This document shows positions 9,373 through 18,309 of a stretch of 64,000 bases of DNA, one piece after another. Below the pieces are notes generated by a model. The model saw only the letters and a list, made by a program, of their open reading frames with translations. It had not been told where the DNA came from and made no database searches. Source of the stretch: Streptomyces sp. BHT-5-2 (GTDB taxonomy: Bacteria; Actinomycetota; Actinomycetes; Streptomycetales; Streptomycetaceae). The stretch spans positions 3,472,001-3,536,000 of the forward strand of contig NZ_CP081496.1 in assembly GCF_019774615.1 (NCBI RefSeq), written 5' to 3'. Position 1 is the first letter of the stretch, and every line of letters begins with the position of its first letter. The position numbers and the translations under genes are program-made.

Positions 9373-11024
9373 AGCTCCTCCTCGGCCCGGCCCGCCGCCA
9401 CGACCGCGTCCAGCAGCCGCTGGACCGCGTCGGTGGTGGTGTGCGGGTTGAGCAGGGTGAGCTTGAGGCGTACCCGGCCCGGTCCCCCGCCCGGCAGTTC
9501 GGTGCGGCCGACGACCGCGCGCCCCTCGCGCAGCAGTCTGCGCCGCAGGGCCGCGTTGATCCGGTCGATGTGCTCCGGGTCGGTGTGCTCGGGGTTCTCC
9601 GGCAGATAGCGGAACAGGAACGCCGTCAGGACCGGGTCGGCGTGCAGTTCCAGCCGCGGGTGGGCACGGACCGCCGCCGCTCCGGAGTGCGCCAGCTCGT
9701 GGCAGGCGTCCACCAGCCGGCCCAGGCCCTCTCGGCCCAACGTCCGCAGCGTGACGGCGATCTTGAAGGCGTCGGCACGGCGGGTGGTGCGCAGCGAGAG
9801 ACCGAGCAGGCTCGGGTAGCCGGCCTCCTCGTCGTCCTGCGGGTTGAGGTAGACCGCCCGCCGGGCCAGTGACGCGTAGGTCTCCGCCCGCTTGACGAGG
9901 AAGATGCCCGCCGCGACCGGCTGCCAGCCCAGCTTGTGCCAGTCCAGCGACACCGAGTCGGCCAGCGCGATCCCGCCCATCAGCGGGGCGAGCCGGTCGG
10001 ACAGCAGCGCGCCGCCGCCGTAGGCGGCGTCCACATGGAGCCAGGCACCGTACTGGGCGGCCAACGACGCACACGTGCGCAGCGGGTCGACGGCCCCGGT
10101 GTCGGTGGTGCCGGCGGTGGCCACGATCGCCACCGGCAGGTCGCCCTCCGCGACGCACGCGCTCAGGGCCGCGGCCAGCGCCTTGGGCTTCATGCGCAGC
10201 TGGTCGTCCACGGGGACGGGGACGACCGCGTCCTCACCGAGGCCCAGCAGGGCCGCCGACCGCTGCACCGAGAAGTGCGCGGCGGCGGAGGTGAAGATCC
10301 GCGGCCGGGGGCCGCTGCCCGGTACACCGCTCAGCTCGATCTGGCGCCCGGTCTCCCGGCCGAGCACGCGGTCGCGGGCGAGCATCAGGCCCATGAGGTT
10401 GGACTCGGTGCCGCCCGAGGTGAGCACACCGGCCGCCTCGGCCGGGTCGTAGCCGACGAGCTGCGCCAACTCCCCCAGCAGCAGCGTCTCCAGGGCGGTG
10501 GCGGCGGGTGCCTGGTCCCAGGAGTCCTGGGACGGGTTGAGCGCGGAGACCGCGAGGTCGGCGGCGACGGCGACGGCCAGCGGCGGGCAGTGCAGATGCG
10601 CCGCGCAGGCCGGATCGGCCGGGTCGGCGCTGCCGTGCGCGAGAACGTCGGTGAGCCTGCGCAGGGCATCGCCGCCGTCCGCCTCGGCGAACACCCGGGC
10701 GACGTCGGCGGCCAGTTCCGCGGGCGTCCCGGCGGCCAGCGGTCCGCCGCGCCGTCCGGCCCCTTCGGCAAGGGCGGCAAGGACGGTGCGCAGCAGCGGG
10801 GTGAGCGCGCCGGGGCCGCCTGTGCCCCCGGACAGCGCGGTGTGCGGGGCGCCGGACGATGCCGGAGCGGCCTCGCGCAGCAGTCCGGCCATCTCCTCGT
10901 CCAACGCGTCTGCCGGCGGGGCAGCGGGTTCGGGGACGAGCCGCAGACCGTGCCGGTCCTCCGCGCCGCCGGCGACCGCGGATTCCCCGCCGGCCGCGGG
11001 CAGTTCGTGCACCTTGCCCGTCAT
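9369..11024 (-). CDS. L-2,4-diaminobutyrate decarboxylase (PLP, group II)
   Basis: This 551-residue group II PLP decarboxylase carries the cofactor aspartate in HVDAAYGGG (~333), the Schiff-base lysine in SLDWHKLGWQP (~363) and ATAGTTDTGAVDPL. It converts L-2,4-diaminobutyrate to 1,3-diaminopropane, the role of RhbB in rhizobactin synthesis. It is directly coupled to the diaminobutyrate aminotransferase gene (ATGA at 11021-11024), which fixes the start. The N-terminal ~60 residues are low-complexity. An aromatic amino acid substrate is possible by fold alone, but the neighbours favour diaminobutyrate. Confidence 0.92.
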   Translation of the reverse strand: MTGKVHELPAAGGESAVAGGAEDRHGLRLVPEPAAPPADALDEEMAGLLREAAPASSGAPHTALSGGTGGPGALTPLLRTVLAALAEGAGRRGGPLAAGTPAELAADVARVFAEADGGDALRRLTDVLAHGSADPADPACAAHLHCPPLAVAVAADLAVSALNPSQDSWDQAPAATALETLLLGELAQLVGYDPAEAAGVLTSGGTESNLMGLMLARDRVLGRETGRQIELSGVPGSGPRPRIFTSAAAHFSVQRSAALLGLGEDAVVPVPVDDQLRMKPKALAAALSACVAEGDLPVAIVATAGTTDTGAVDPLRTCASLAAQYGAWLHVDAAYGGGALLSDRLAPLMGGIALADSVSLDWHKLGWQPVAAGIFLVKRAETYASLARRAVYLNPQDDEEAGYPSLLGLSLRTTRRADAFKIAVTLRTLGREGLGRLVDACHELAHSGAAAVRAHPRLELHADPVLTAFLFRYLPENPEHTDPEHIDRINAALRRRLLREGRAVVGRTELPGGGPGRVRLKLTLLNPHTTTDAVQRLLDAVVAAGRAEEEL

Positions 11025-12418
11025 GCTCCCGCTCCTGCGTTCTGAGTGGCCGTCACTGCGGCGATGGCGTCGGTCAGCCGGTCCAGTACGGCCTCGACCT
11101 GCTCGTCGGTGATGATCAGCGGCGGCAGCAGCCGCACCGTGGAGTCGAAGCGGCCACCGAGTTCGACGATCAGGCCGCGCTCCAGGCACGCGTCACGGAC
11201 CTGCGCGGCCAGCTGCGGGGCGAAGGGCCGGGCGCCGCACGCGTCCGGCTCGGCCTCGGCGTCGACCAGCTCGACGCCGATCATCAGGCCGCGGCCGCGG
11301 ACGTCGCCGATCACCGGCAGTTCGGAGCGCAGCGCGGTCAGCCGCTCGGTCATCCGGGCACCGACGGCCGCGGCCCGCTCGACCAGGCCCTCGCGGGAGA
11401 CGTACCGCAACGTGGCGGTACCGGTCGCCATGGCCAGGGTGTTGCCGCGGAAGGTACCGGTGTGCGCGCCGGGCAGCCAGCCGTTGTAGTCCTCGTGGTA
11501 GACGATGACCGCCAGCGGCAGGCTGCCGCCGATCGCCTTGGACATCACCATGGCGTCCGGCACGATCCCGCTGTGCTCCACGGCCCAGAAGGCGCCGGTG
11601 CGCCCGACGCCGGTCTGCACCTCGTCGACGATCAGCGGAATCTCGCGCTCGGCGGTGATCCGCCGCATCTCGCGCAGCCAGGCGTCCGGGGCGGGCACGG
11701 CGCCGCCCTCGCCCTGCACCGCTTCCAGGATCATCGCGGCGGGCGGCACCACGCCGCCGTTGGGGTCGTCCAGCAGCCGCTCGACGTAGTCGGCCGAGAT
11801 CTGCGCACCGCGCTCGCCGCCGACGCCGAACGGGCAGCGGTAGCTGTACGGGTAGGGAAGCCGGGTGACGTCCGCGGCGATCCCGGGCACCGGCGTCTTC
11901 GTGCCGACACCGCCGGAGGCGGCCAGCGCGCCCGCGGTCATGCCGTGGTACGCGCCGGTGAAGCCCAGCACACCGCGGCGTCCGGTGGCCGTCTGCATCA
12001 GTTTGAGCGCGGCTTCGACGGCGTCGGTTCCGGCCGGCCCGCAGAAGTGGATGCGGGCCCTGTCCGCGAAGTCACCGGGCAGGGTGGCGAACAGCGCGTC
12101 GGTGAACTCGTCCTTCTCCGGGGTGGCCAGGTCCAGGACGTGGAGCGGGGCTCCACTGCTGACGGTCCGCTGGATGGCCTCCAGCACGACGGGGTGGTTG
12201 TGTCCGAGGGCGAGCGTGCCGGCGCCGGAGAGGCAGTCGAGGTAGCGGCGGCCGTCGGTGTCCTCGATCGTCATGCCCTGGGCGCGGGCCGGGACGATGG
12301 GGAACGAGCGGGCGTAGGTGCGGGCGGCGGATTCGCGTCCGCGCTGGCGCTCCAGGATGGCCGCCCCGCTGGGTGCGGTCCGCGGTGCCGCGGGCAGGTC
12401 GGTGGGCTGCAGGGTCAT
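11021..12418 (-). CDS. L-2,4-diaminobutyrate:2-oxoglutarate 4-aminotransferase
   Basis: This class III PLP aminotransferase (465 residues from ATG 12418, preceded by GGAG) makes L-2,4-diaminobutyrate from aspartate semialdehyde and glutamate, the RhbA/Dat reaction. Visible landmarks are GPAGTDAVEAALKL, the glycine-rich GFTGAYHGMT, the PLP aspartate in IVDEVQTGVGRTG, and the lysine in MSKAIGG (~294). The PAGTDAVEAA form of the substrate motif and coupling to the decarboxylase separate it from ectoine EctB, since no other ectoine genes are present. Codon use matches its neighbours. Confidence 0.92.
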   Translation of the reverse strand: MTLQPTDLPAAPRTAPSGAAILERQRGRESAARTYARSFPIVPARAQGMTIEDTDGRRYLDCLSGAGTLALGHNHPVVLEAIQRTVSSGAPLHVLDLATPEKDEFTDALFATLPGDFADRARIHFCGPAGTDAVEAALKLMQTATGRRGVLGFTGAYHGMTAGALAASGGVGTKTPVPGIAADVTRLPYPYSYRCPFGVGGERGAQISADYVERLLDDPNGGVVPPAAMILEAVQGEGGAVPAPDAWLREMRRITAEREIPLIVDEVQTGVGRTGAFWAVEHSGIVPDAMVMSKAIGGSLPLAVIVYHEDYNGWLPGAHTGTFRGNTLAMATGTATLRYVSREGLVERAAAVGARMTERLTALRSELPVIGDVRGRGLMIGVELVDAEAEPDACGARPFAPQLAAQVRDACLERGLIVELGGRFDSTVRLLPPLIITDEQVEAVLDRLTDAIAAVTATQNAGAGA

Positions 12419-12535
12419 GAGGACTGGCTCCAAGGAGGGGGACAGAGACGGGGGGACCACACCGGTGAGGCCGAAGGCGGCGTGGCGCGGGGGCGGTACC
12501 GCAGTGGCGACAAGCCGCGGCGGCCGGGGGCTCGT

Positions 12536-13783
12536 TCAGAGCAGAAGTCGCCCGGCGACCGGGTGTCCGAGGAAGCCGTGCATGGCGAACTCCCAGCCGT
12601 AGGAGCCCGCGTTGGGGAAGACGACCAGGTCGCCGGCGCGCACCCGGTCCACCTTCACGTCGCGCAACAGGGTGTCCTCGGGGGTGCACAGTTCGCCGAC
12701 GACGGTCACCCGGGTGTCCTCGGCGGCGGGACGGGGGCAGCCCTCGGGCCAGTCCGCGACGGGCAGGACCGCGACGTTGTGCACGATGTCCCAGGAGGTG
12801 GGCAGCTGGAAGTGGTTGATGCCGCCGCGGAGCACGACGAAGGACTCGCCGTACGACGCCTTCACGTCGGTCACCTCGGCGGCGTACCAGCCGCAGTCGG
12901 TGACCAGGAAGCGGCCGGGCTCCAGCACGACCTTGACGCCCTCGGGGACCTCCACCTGCGCGGCGAGTTCCCCGAAGCGGACGACGTCGAAGGGCTTCTC
13001 ACCGATCTCGAAGGCGACGCCGATGCCGCCGCCGATGTCGACATGGCGCAGGTCGATCCCGTTCTCGCGGGCGGTCCGCACGCTCCACTCCACGCACCAG
13101 CGCAGATAGGCGGCATGGGAGTCGGCGTCGAGGTTGTTGGAGGCGGCGTGGATGTGGAAGCCGACCAGATCCAGGGCGGGCAGCTGAACCGCCGCGCGCA
13201 GCACACCGGGCACATCCGGCTCCGCCACGCCGAACTGGGAGGGCACACCGCCCATGTGCAGCGAGCCGGTGACCGGGATCGTCTCCGGGTTGACGCGCAG
13301 CGCCACCTTGGCGCGGACGCCCTCCGCGACGGCGATCCGGCTGATCCGGTGCAGTTCGAGCAGACTCTCGGCGTTGATCGCCTCGGCCCCGGCCCGGACC
13401 AGGGCGGTCAGGACGGGGACGGACTTCGCGGGCCCCGCGGCGACCACGGGGGCGGTGGTGCCCTCGTCGACCGGCTTGGCCGACAGGGCGAGTTCGAGCT
13501 CCGAGCGGGAGGCGACCTCGAACCCGTCGACATGGGGCGCCAGGGCCGCGACGACTCCGGGGCAGGAGTTCGCCTTCACGGCGTAGTAGACGGCCGCCCA
13601 CTCGGGAAGGGCACTGCGCAGCTCCCGCGCTCGCTCGGCGGCGACGTCTCCGTCGTACACATACGTGGAGACCGGCGTCTCGGACTGCGCCAGTTCCAGA
13701 AGACGGCCGCGAACCCTTTCCGGGACCACGTCCACGGGGTAGACGGATCGCGGGGCTGCGGACGGCGGCAACTCAATGGACAC
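12536..13783 (-). CDS. Type III PLP decarboxylase (LysA/ODC fold), siderophore-associated
   Basis: This 415-residue alanine-racemase-fold decarboxylase has the PLP lysine in VYYAVKANS (~68), the PLP-phosphate loop DIGGGIGVAFE (~250) and the catalytic cysteine in VVGELCTPEDTLL (~364). This family includes diaminopimelate decarboxylase and the siderophore enzymes SbnH (decarboxylates citryl-diaminopropionate) and PvsE (decarboxylates a citryl-serine intermediate). It is an additional step not needed for schizokinen, so the product is likely modified or an amino-acid-citrate adduct is decarboxylated. It lies 117 bp upstream of the aminotransferase in the same operon, and the GTG start at 13783 gives the usual length. 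Confidence 0.85.
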   Translation of the reverse strand: MSIELPPSAAPRSVYPVDVVPERVRGRLLELAQSETPVSTYVYDGDVAAERARELRSALPEWAAVYYAVKANSCPGVVAALAPHVDGFEVASRSELELALSAKPVDEGTTAPVVAAGPAKSVPVLTALVRAGAEAINAESLLELHRISRIAVAEGVRAKVALRVNPETIPVTGSLHMGGVPSQFGVAEPDVPGVLRAAVQLPALDLVGFHIHAASNNLDADSHAAYLRWCVEWSVRTARENGIDLRHVDIGGGIGVAFEIGEKPFDVVRFGELAAQVEVPEGVKVVLEPGRFLVTDCGWYAAEVTDVKASYGESFVVLRGGINHFQLPTSWDIVHNVAVLPVADWPEGCPRPAAEDTRVTVVGELCTPEDTLLRDVKVDRVRAGDLVVFPNAGSYGWEFAMHGFLGHPVAGRLLL

Positions 13784-13866
13784 GGTTATGCCTCAGGTCG
13801 GGGGCGGGTACAGGGAAAGGTTCGGTTTCCGGGCGGGCCCGGAGCAGGCCGGAACAGGTAGGGGCT

Positions 13867-14475
13867 TCAGCCACGGCCGAGCGGACGCGCACCGCCGAGC
13901 GGGCGCACGATCGCCACATGGGGGCGCCATCCCGGATACGGCTCCATCCGACCGACGGGTGTGAAGCCGTACTTGGCGTAAGTGGTGAGCATCACGTCGT
14001 TGCCCTCGGACACGAAGGCCGCTGCGCGCTCCTCCGAGCGCCGCGCGAGGAACGCCTCGAAGAGCGCGTGCCCGATGCGCGAGCGCCGCCATCGGTGACG
14101 CACCAGCAGCTCGCACACCCCGACCGTGCGTCCGGGGTACTCGCGGGTGAACTCCGCGCCGGGATCCGGCACCAGGCCGTCCCACCACAGCGAGTCCGGC
14201 GGAAGCGTGTACCCGTAGACGAATCCGGCCACCTCGTCGCCGTGCAGAGCTGCCATCAGCCCAAAACCGGGGCGCTCGGCATGCCGCAGCAGTCGGTCCG
14301 ATACGGGCGGATCGCGATGGTCGCTGAGTCCCAACGCGTCCGCGTACACATCCTCGTAGGCAGCTGCCCAGCGCCCGACGGCCGAGGTGACGGCTGCGCC
14401 GTCGTAATGCTCGATCACAAGCTCGGCCGACGCCATCGCCGGCGTTGGCACGATTGACTTGCTCGAACGCGTCAC
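13867..14475 (-). CDS. GNAT-family N-acetyltransferase, first gene of NIS operon
   Basis: This ~202-residue GNAT has the acetyl-CoA loop in CELLVRHRWRRSRIGHAL (R-x-x-G-x-A near the end) and a C-terminal YAKYGFTPVGRMEPYPGW. It directly follows an iron box (14531-14549) and heads the biosynthetic operon, which makes it the best candidate in the window for N-acylation of the hydroxylamine, the RhbD/IucB role. However, it resembles general Streptomyces GNATs more than IucB, so this is an inference. Starts at 14481, 14475 (GGGAG five bases upstream) and 14436 are all possible; I chose 14475. Confidence 0.75.
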   Translation of the reverse strand: MTRSSKSIVPTPAMASAELVIEHYDGAAVTSAVGRWAAAYEDVYADALGLSDHRDPPVSDRLLRHAERPGFGLMAALHGDEVAGFVYGYTLPPDSLWWDGLVPDPGAEFTREYPGRTVGVCELLVRHRWRRSRIGHALFEAFLARRSEERAAAFVSEGNDVMLTTYAKYGFTPVGRMEPYPGWRPHVAIVRPLGGARPLGRG

Positions 14476-14530
14476 AAGCACTCCCAGAGGTACACAACTG
14501 CCTGGCGGCCATAGAGCTTCAGCAGAATGC

Positions 14531-14549
14531 TTAGGCTAGCCTAACCTAA
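14531..14549 (-). promoter_or_regulatory. Iron box controlling the NIS siderophore operon
   Basis: TTAGGCTAGCCTAACCTAA matches 16 of 19 positions of the DmdR/IdeR consensus and lies ~55-75 bp upstream of the GNAT start. It predicts iron-dependent repression of the whole 14.5 to 1.6 kb operon. Confidence 0.85.
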
Positions 14550-15069
14550 CGAATTCCGTGCAAGTCACCAAGACTGCATGCACTACACACACAGACCGGC
14601 GTCTCGACTTGAGAGCGGGAATGGCGACTGGGGCCTCTCCAGTGAGCAACTCACCTGCAACCCGCGCCCGCAGGCGATTAGCGCGACAGCCCCGAAACGA
14701 GCAGCACCGACCGTCCCTACGGTTGCCGATACAGCCGCCGCATTCCTGGGACTGCGGATCCTGCCGGACTTGCTCGAAGCGAACCAAGGTAACGCCTTCG
14801 TCCTTCGTCCTTCGCCCAGTTATGGAAGGCATGACGAACTCGCTTGCCTGGTCGCTCAAGGGCACCTTCACAGTGGGAGCACCGAAGGGCTGCGCATCGC
14901 CCTCGATCACGGCCCGCCCTCCGCGTTTTACCTGCTGGTCGGGCCCAGCGTGGCCGCACGGGCGCGTCGCCCCTGGCCGGCTGACCGACGCAGGGCGCAC
15001 AGCGTGAAGCGACAGGCGGCACAGGGACGCTGGAGGGCTCGCCGCAAAGCAGCCGCTTCGCCTGCGCAA
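14550..15069. other. Gene-poor spacer between two iron boxes
   Basis: Open frames exist on both strands, but none has a convincing ribosome binding site, family signature or protein-like composition. I call no gene here. It separates two outward-facing iron-regulated promoters. Confidence 0.5.
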
Positions 15070-15088
15070 GAACGTTAGGCTAACCTAA
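15070..15088 (+). promoter_or_regulatory. Third iron box, upstream of two small HTH genes
   Basis: GAACGTTAGGCTAACCTAA matches about 15 of 19 consensus positions, and its core TTAGGCTAACCTAA is a near-perfect dyad. It is 135 bp before the next plus-strand start codon (15223). It could alternatively act with the box at 14531 on the divergent operon. Confidence 0.65.
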
Positions 15089-15222
15089 GCCATCCTGCGG
15101 ATTGGGGGACGGACTCCCCGCACTCCCATAACCAGCGTGCCGATGGACCTCGGGCTCAACTACCCCTCCCCCGGCGAACACAGCTGACGTCCTGCCAGTC
15201 GGAAGGGGGGCCACGTCTCCAC

Positions 15223-15621
15223 ATGCACCTGCCGGCCAACGGAAGTGCTCCCGTACTGCCCGCAAAGACCCGAGAACGACTGGTCGAATATCGCCGCGTC
15301 GGCTTCGTGCCCGAAGAGGCGGCCACCCGCACCGGTATAACGCTCGACGCTCTCGACGCGGTGGCCAACGCGGACGGAAATCCTGCCGTCGCCTTCGCGG
15401 GGCGACACCCGCATGCCCGGTGCGGGCAGGCAATTCAGCAACGTGCCGACGTACTGCGCGGCGTAGCGCTCGGAATGTCCCTCGCCGACGCCGCGCGCAC
15501 CACCGGAGTCGCTGCCGCCACCGTGACCGCGTGGAGCGCCAATGCCGCACGCTTCAAGGCCGTGCTGGATGCGGTCGGGGACCTGGTCGGCAGCAGCACC
15601 GCGAAACAGGTGGTCGCATGA
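15223..15621 (+). CDS. Small helix-turn-helix protein (unknown)
   Basis: A 132-residue protein I cannot name. Two HTH-like segments are visible: EYRRVGFVPEEAATRTGIT (residues ~22-40) and GVALGMSLADAARTTGVAAA (~85-105), each followed by a recognition-helix-like stretch, as in helix-turn-helix modules of small phage- or transposon-type DNA-binding proteins. The gene overlaps the next by ATGA, so the two probably form one operon. An iron box lies 135 bp upstream, so expression may respond to iron. The ribosome binding site is weak (GGGGGG, 13-18 bp upstream). Confidence 0.65.
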   Translation: MHLPANGSAPVLPAKTRERLVEYRRVGFVPEEAATRTGITLDALDAVANADGNPAVAFAGRHPHARCGQAIQQRADVLRGVALGMSLADAARTTGVAAATVTAWSANAARFKAVLDAVGDLVGSSTAKQVVA

Positions 15622-15875
15622 CTCCGGCTCGGGCAGCCATTCTCCTGGAGGCCCTGCGCGACGGGGAGACCATGACAGGCGCCGCCGAACGCGCGGGCAT
15701 CAGCCGAAGGACCGCCTACAGGTACACAGAGCGGGACGCGGAATTCGGCGAGCAGGTAAAGGAAGCGCTGGAGACGGGTAGGCGCACCCGAGCACGTCGC
15801 AGGGGGAAGCACACACGCCTGCGCACGGCAGGCTACAGACTCGTCCCGATGAGTGAAGCTGCGCAGCAGCCCTAG
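15618..15875 (+). CDS. Small homeodomain-like HTH protein (unknown)
   Basis: The 85-residue protein begins at the ATGA overlap with the previous gene. Residues ~8-45 form a helix-turn-helix: LLEALRDGETMTGAAERAG followed by ISRRTAYRYTERD, resembling helix-turn-helix segments of terminase small subunits and transposon regulators. The C-terminal half is Arg-rich (RRTRARRRGKHTRLR), which would suit nucleic-acid binding. Length and basic tail do not match a named family I know. The Arg-rich end may reflect readthrough into non-coding DNA after a truncation. Confidence 0.6.
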   Translation: MTPARAAILLEALRDGETMTGAAERAGISRRTAYRYTERDAEFGEQVKEALETGRRTRARRRGKHTRLRTAGYRLVPMSEAAQQP

Positions 15876-16223
15876 CGTTCCGCGATCTGGGTTGCGTTAC
15901 CTCGACGTGTTATTGACGAGTCTCCTCACCCGGGTCTGGACGAGGCGGACCTATGCCCCAGGCCATCAGCCGAGTGGTGCCGAAACGGTCGGCGAGGAGG
16001 CCGGCGGGGATTGCTTGGGCCTTGTGCCGGGCTTCGTGCGGGGAAGCGGCCGGCGAGTCCTCGCAGATGCCTGCGAGGACCCGAAGTCGGCTTTGACGAC
16101 GGCCGGCCACCCCGGCATGGCCGCGGAGAGCTGTCGCAGATCGTCCCGGTACTGCCCGAACAGTCGGCGCTCGGAAACGGTGCAGGTCACAGCCCTGATG
16201 CCACGAGGCCGCCTGGTCGGCCT
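15876..16223. other. Intergenic stretch, no supported gene
   Basis: A minus-strand frame at 15966-16190 carries a protein-like run (RRLFGQYRDDLRQLSAAMPG) that could be the end of a lost gene, but it has no start signal and I could not name it. Nothing else is supported. Confidence 0.4.
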
Positions 16224-17651
16224 TCAGCGGTAGCAGTAGGAGTCGGAGGAGGCGTCGCCGCCGTGGAGATGGGTCTGGTGCACCCGCCTTCCCTGGAACT
16301 CCTCGCCGTGTGGGAAGAAGCGCTCGTCGACGACCAGGCCGCCGCGGGCGGTGTCCGCGTCGAGCTTGACCAGCCACGGCTGGATGCCGTCCGGGTAGAA
16401 CTGGTCGTCCCACGCCCCGTACAGGGAATTGGTCAGGTACACCCGTCGTCCGTCGCGACTGAGCTCGACCATCTGAGGCCCTCCGGACAGCGGTACGTTC
16501 GGCGTCGAGGGGTGCGGCGCACGGCCGGTGATGCCGCCCAGCCGCACGGACGCGGTCTTGCGGGGGTGGAAGGGGTCGCTGACGTCGTACTGAAGCAGTT
16601 CGCCCGTCCCCCAGGCCGAGACGTACAGCCAGCGGTCGTCGACCGACAGATTGATGTCGGTGACCAGCGGCGGCACGGCCCCGAACGGCTGGAGCGCCGG
16701 AGGTAGTTGGCTCTTCTCGGCGGGCTCGGCGGGAAGGGTGATGACCTTGTGCACGGAGAACTCGCCACCCTCCCGGTCCGTGTCCCGGTGCCACAGCCAC
16801 ACGGACGCCGACAGGTCCGCCGTGCTGATCACGACGCCGGCGAAGCCCCACGTGGCCTGCGGGTCGTGGGCCGGGCGCAGTTCCAGCACCATCTGGTGCT
16901 CGTCCCCCAGGTCGGCGCGCTGGAGGTGCCGGCCCGTGTCCAGGTCCCAGAAGTGCAGCGCGTGGCCGTACTTGCGGGCGAGCAGCAGCTCCGGGTCCAC
17001 ACCGTCCTCGACCATCGAGGGCGTGCCCCACTCACTGGTCACGGCGACGTTGTGGCCCAGATGCCACCACACGTCGTAGGCCAGGTGCTGCGGTCCACGG
17101 TCGGTTTCCCAGGGGCGCAGTACCTCGAAGGTGTCGTGGTCGAGCAGGGCGACGCCGCCGGGTCCATCGGCGCCGTACGCGCCGCCCAGGCAGGAGAGGA
17201 AGACGCCGTCGGGGCCGCAGTGCAGGGTATGCGGGCGCGAGTAGCCCGCCTTGGCGGCCAGATCGTCGGCGCTGACGACCTTGGCCAGGCGGGGGCGGGC
17301 CGGGTCCGGTTGGGTGTCGAAGACGTGCAGACGCGAGGAGCGCAGTCCGGGCGCCAGCAGATAGCGGCGTTCGGCGTGGTGGTGACCGGCGTGCGCGAGC
17401 GCGCTGGAGCAGGCGTTCCAGCCGAAGTGATGCAGTTCGTCACCGCGTCCGGGGACTTCGACGATGCTCAACACCCGGCCGAATGAAGGGGATTCGGGGT
17501 CGGTGTCGAGGGTGAACAATGCGTCCGGGCGCTGCGCCGTGCGGTCGAAGCCGACGACGTAGGCGAACTTCTCGGGTGGAGCGGCAACGGCATCCGCCGG
17601 AGTGCGGTACAGGGTGGGATCACCTGCTTGATCGTGCTCGATCGTGGTCAT
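16224..17651 (-). CDS. Selenium-binding protein (SBP56) / methanethiol oxidase
   Basis: This 475-residue protein has the length and features of the SBP56/MTO family: FDTQPDPARPRL, SRPHTLHCGPDG (CGPDG preceded by the conserved His), SEWGTPSMVEDG, HEWDL-type FWDLDTGRHLQ, DINLSVDDRWLYVS and a terminal HQTHLHGGDASSDSYCY. The family oxidises methanethiol to H2S, H2O2 and formaldehyde using a bound metal, with His and Cys residues as ligands. The start at 17651 is set by AGGAGA eight bases upstream; the longer open frame to 18038 is non-coding. There is no operon partner. It is a monocistronic gene at the left edge of the decayed accessory region. Confidence 0.93.
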   Translation of the reverse strand: MTTIEHDQAGDPTLYRTPADAVAAPPEKFAYVVGFDRTAQRPDALFTLDTDPESPSFGRVLSIVEVPGRGDELHHFGWNACSSALAHAGHHHAERRYLLAPGLRSSRLHVFDTQPDPARPRLAKVVSADDLAAKAGYSRPHTLHCGPDGVFLSCLGGAYGADGPGGVALLDHDTFEVLRPWETDRGPQHLAYDVWWHLGHNVAVTSEWGTPSMVEDGVDPELLLARKYGHALHFWDLDTGRHLQRADLGDEHQMVLELRPAHDPQATWGFAGVVISTADLSASVWLWHRDTDREGGEFSVHKVITLPAEPAEKSQLPPALQPFGAVPPLVTDINLSVDDRWLYVSAWGTGELLQYDVSDPFHPRKTASVRLGGITGRAPHPSTPNVPLSGGPQMVELSRDGRRVYLTNSLYGAWDDQFYPDGIQPWLVKLDADTARGGLVVDERFFPHGEEFQGRRVHQTHLHGGDASSDSYCYR

Positions 17652-18045
17652 GCCGACTCTCCTCAGGTCGTACGGAGTGAGTTCGCGGAGCAGAACCCCC
17701 ACAGCCCGGGACTGAGCCGGGACAGCGCGGGGAGTCAGCCTGGAGGGGGAGACAGAGCGGGGCAGAACAGCAGAGCACCGGCGAGCCTGGCACACGCCCC
17801 AACCTCTGCCAAGAAGCGCATTCAAGCCCACCGCGAGACACAGACACTGGTCGAACTGGCGCACAATACCCATGCCAGCGCGCCCCCTTCCACCGCCCTC
17901 GGCCCGCACCGACTCGTCGCCGCAGTGGCCCGAAACCGCTGCCCGCCCCGCAGCGCGACAGCTACGGCCGGTGGCCAGGCGGGAACCGGTTCGGCGCACC
18001 GGTAACCCGGTCGCTGATCGCCTGTGACCACTGATCACACGGCAC

Positions 18046-18234
18046 CGTTCGTGCCGTCCCCCACGGCCGAGACCACGGCTACGACCGGTTCCAGCTGTTC
18101 ACCCACGCCGACAATGCTCGTGCCCAACGTCCCAACGTCTCTACGAGGGCATCGGCTTCACACTCACCAGCCAGGATGCCGTATCTGACGAGGGTGAGAG
18201 CATCATCCACTGTCTGTGGGTTCCTCATCATGGG
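18046..18234 (+). pseudogene. GNAT C-terminal remnant split by an 8-bp tandem duplication
   Basis: The frame reading RFQLFTHADNARAQR ends abruptly, and the frame reading LYEGIGFTLTSQDAV continues. Together they make the standard GNAT C-terminus (NARAQRLYEGIGF). The junction contains CCCAACGT twice in tandem (18123-18130 and 18131-18138); removing one copy restores one frame exactly. The upstream two-thirds of the gene is missing. The flanking 17652-18045 holds no other recognisable gene. Confidence 0.75.
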
Positions 18235-18309
18235 TTCCTCGTCAAATGCCTCTGTGACACCGGAACGTTCGGGCTTACTCGTCCAGTTGGCGGATGAGCG
18301 CTTCGTGGC

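Noticed and set aside
7549..10158. An IucA/IucC protein extended by ~260 residues at the N-terminus
   Set aside because: The extension is the decarboxylase gene read out of frame; the GTGA overlap at 9369-9372 gives normal family length.
11021..12418. EctB (ectoine) assignment for the aminotransferase
   Set aside because: No ectA/ectC/ectD neighbours and direct coupling to a diaminobutyrate decarboxylase in a siderophore operon.
14558..15078. Overlapping open frames on both strands between the two iron boxes
   Set aside because: No ribosome site, family motif or plausible composition; frames conflict with each other.
15910..16222. A gene downstream of the selenium-binding protein
   Set aside because: Only a short protein-like run without start, and I could not match it to a family.
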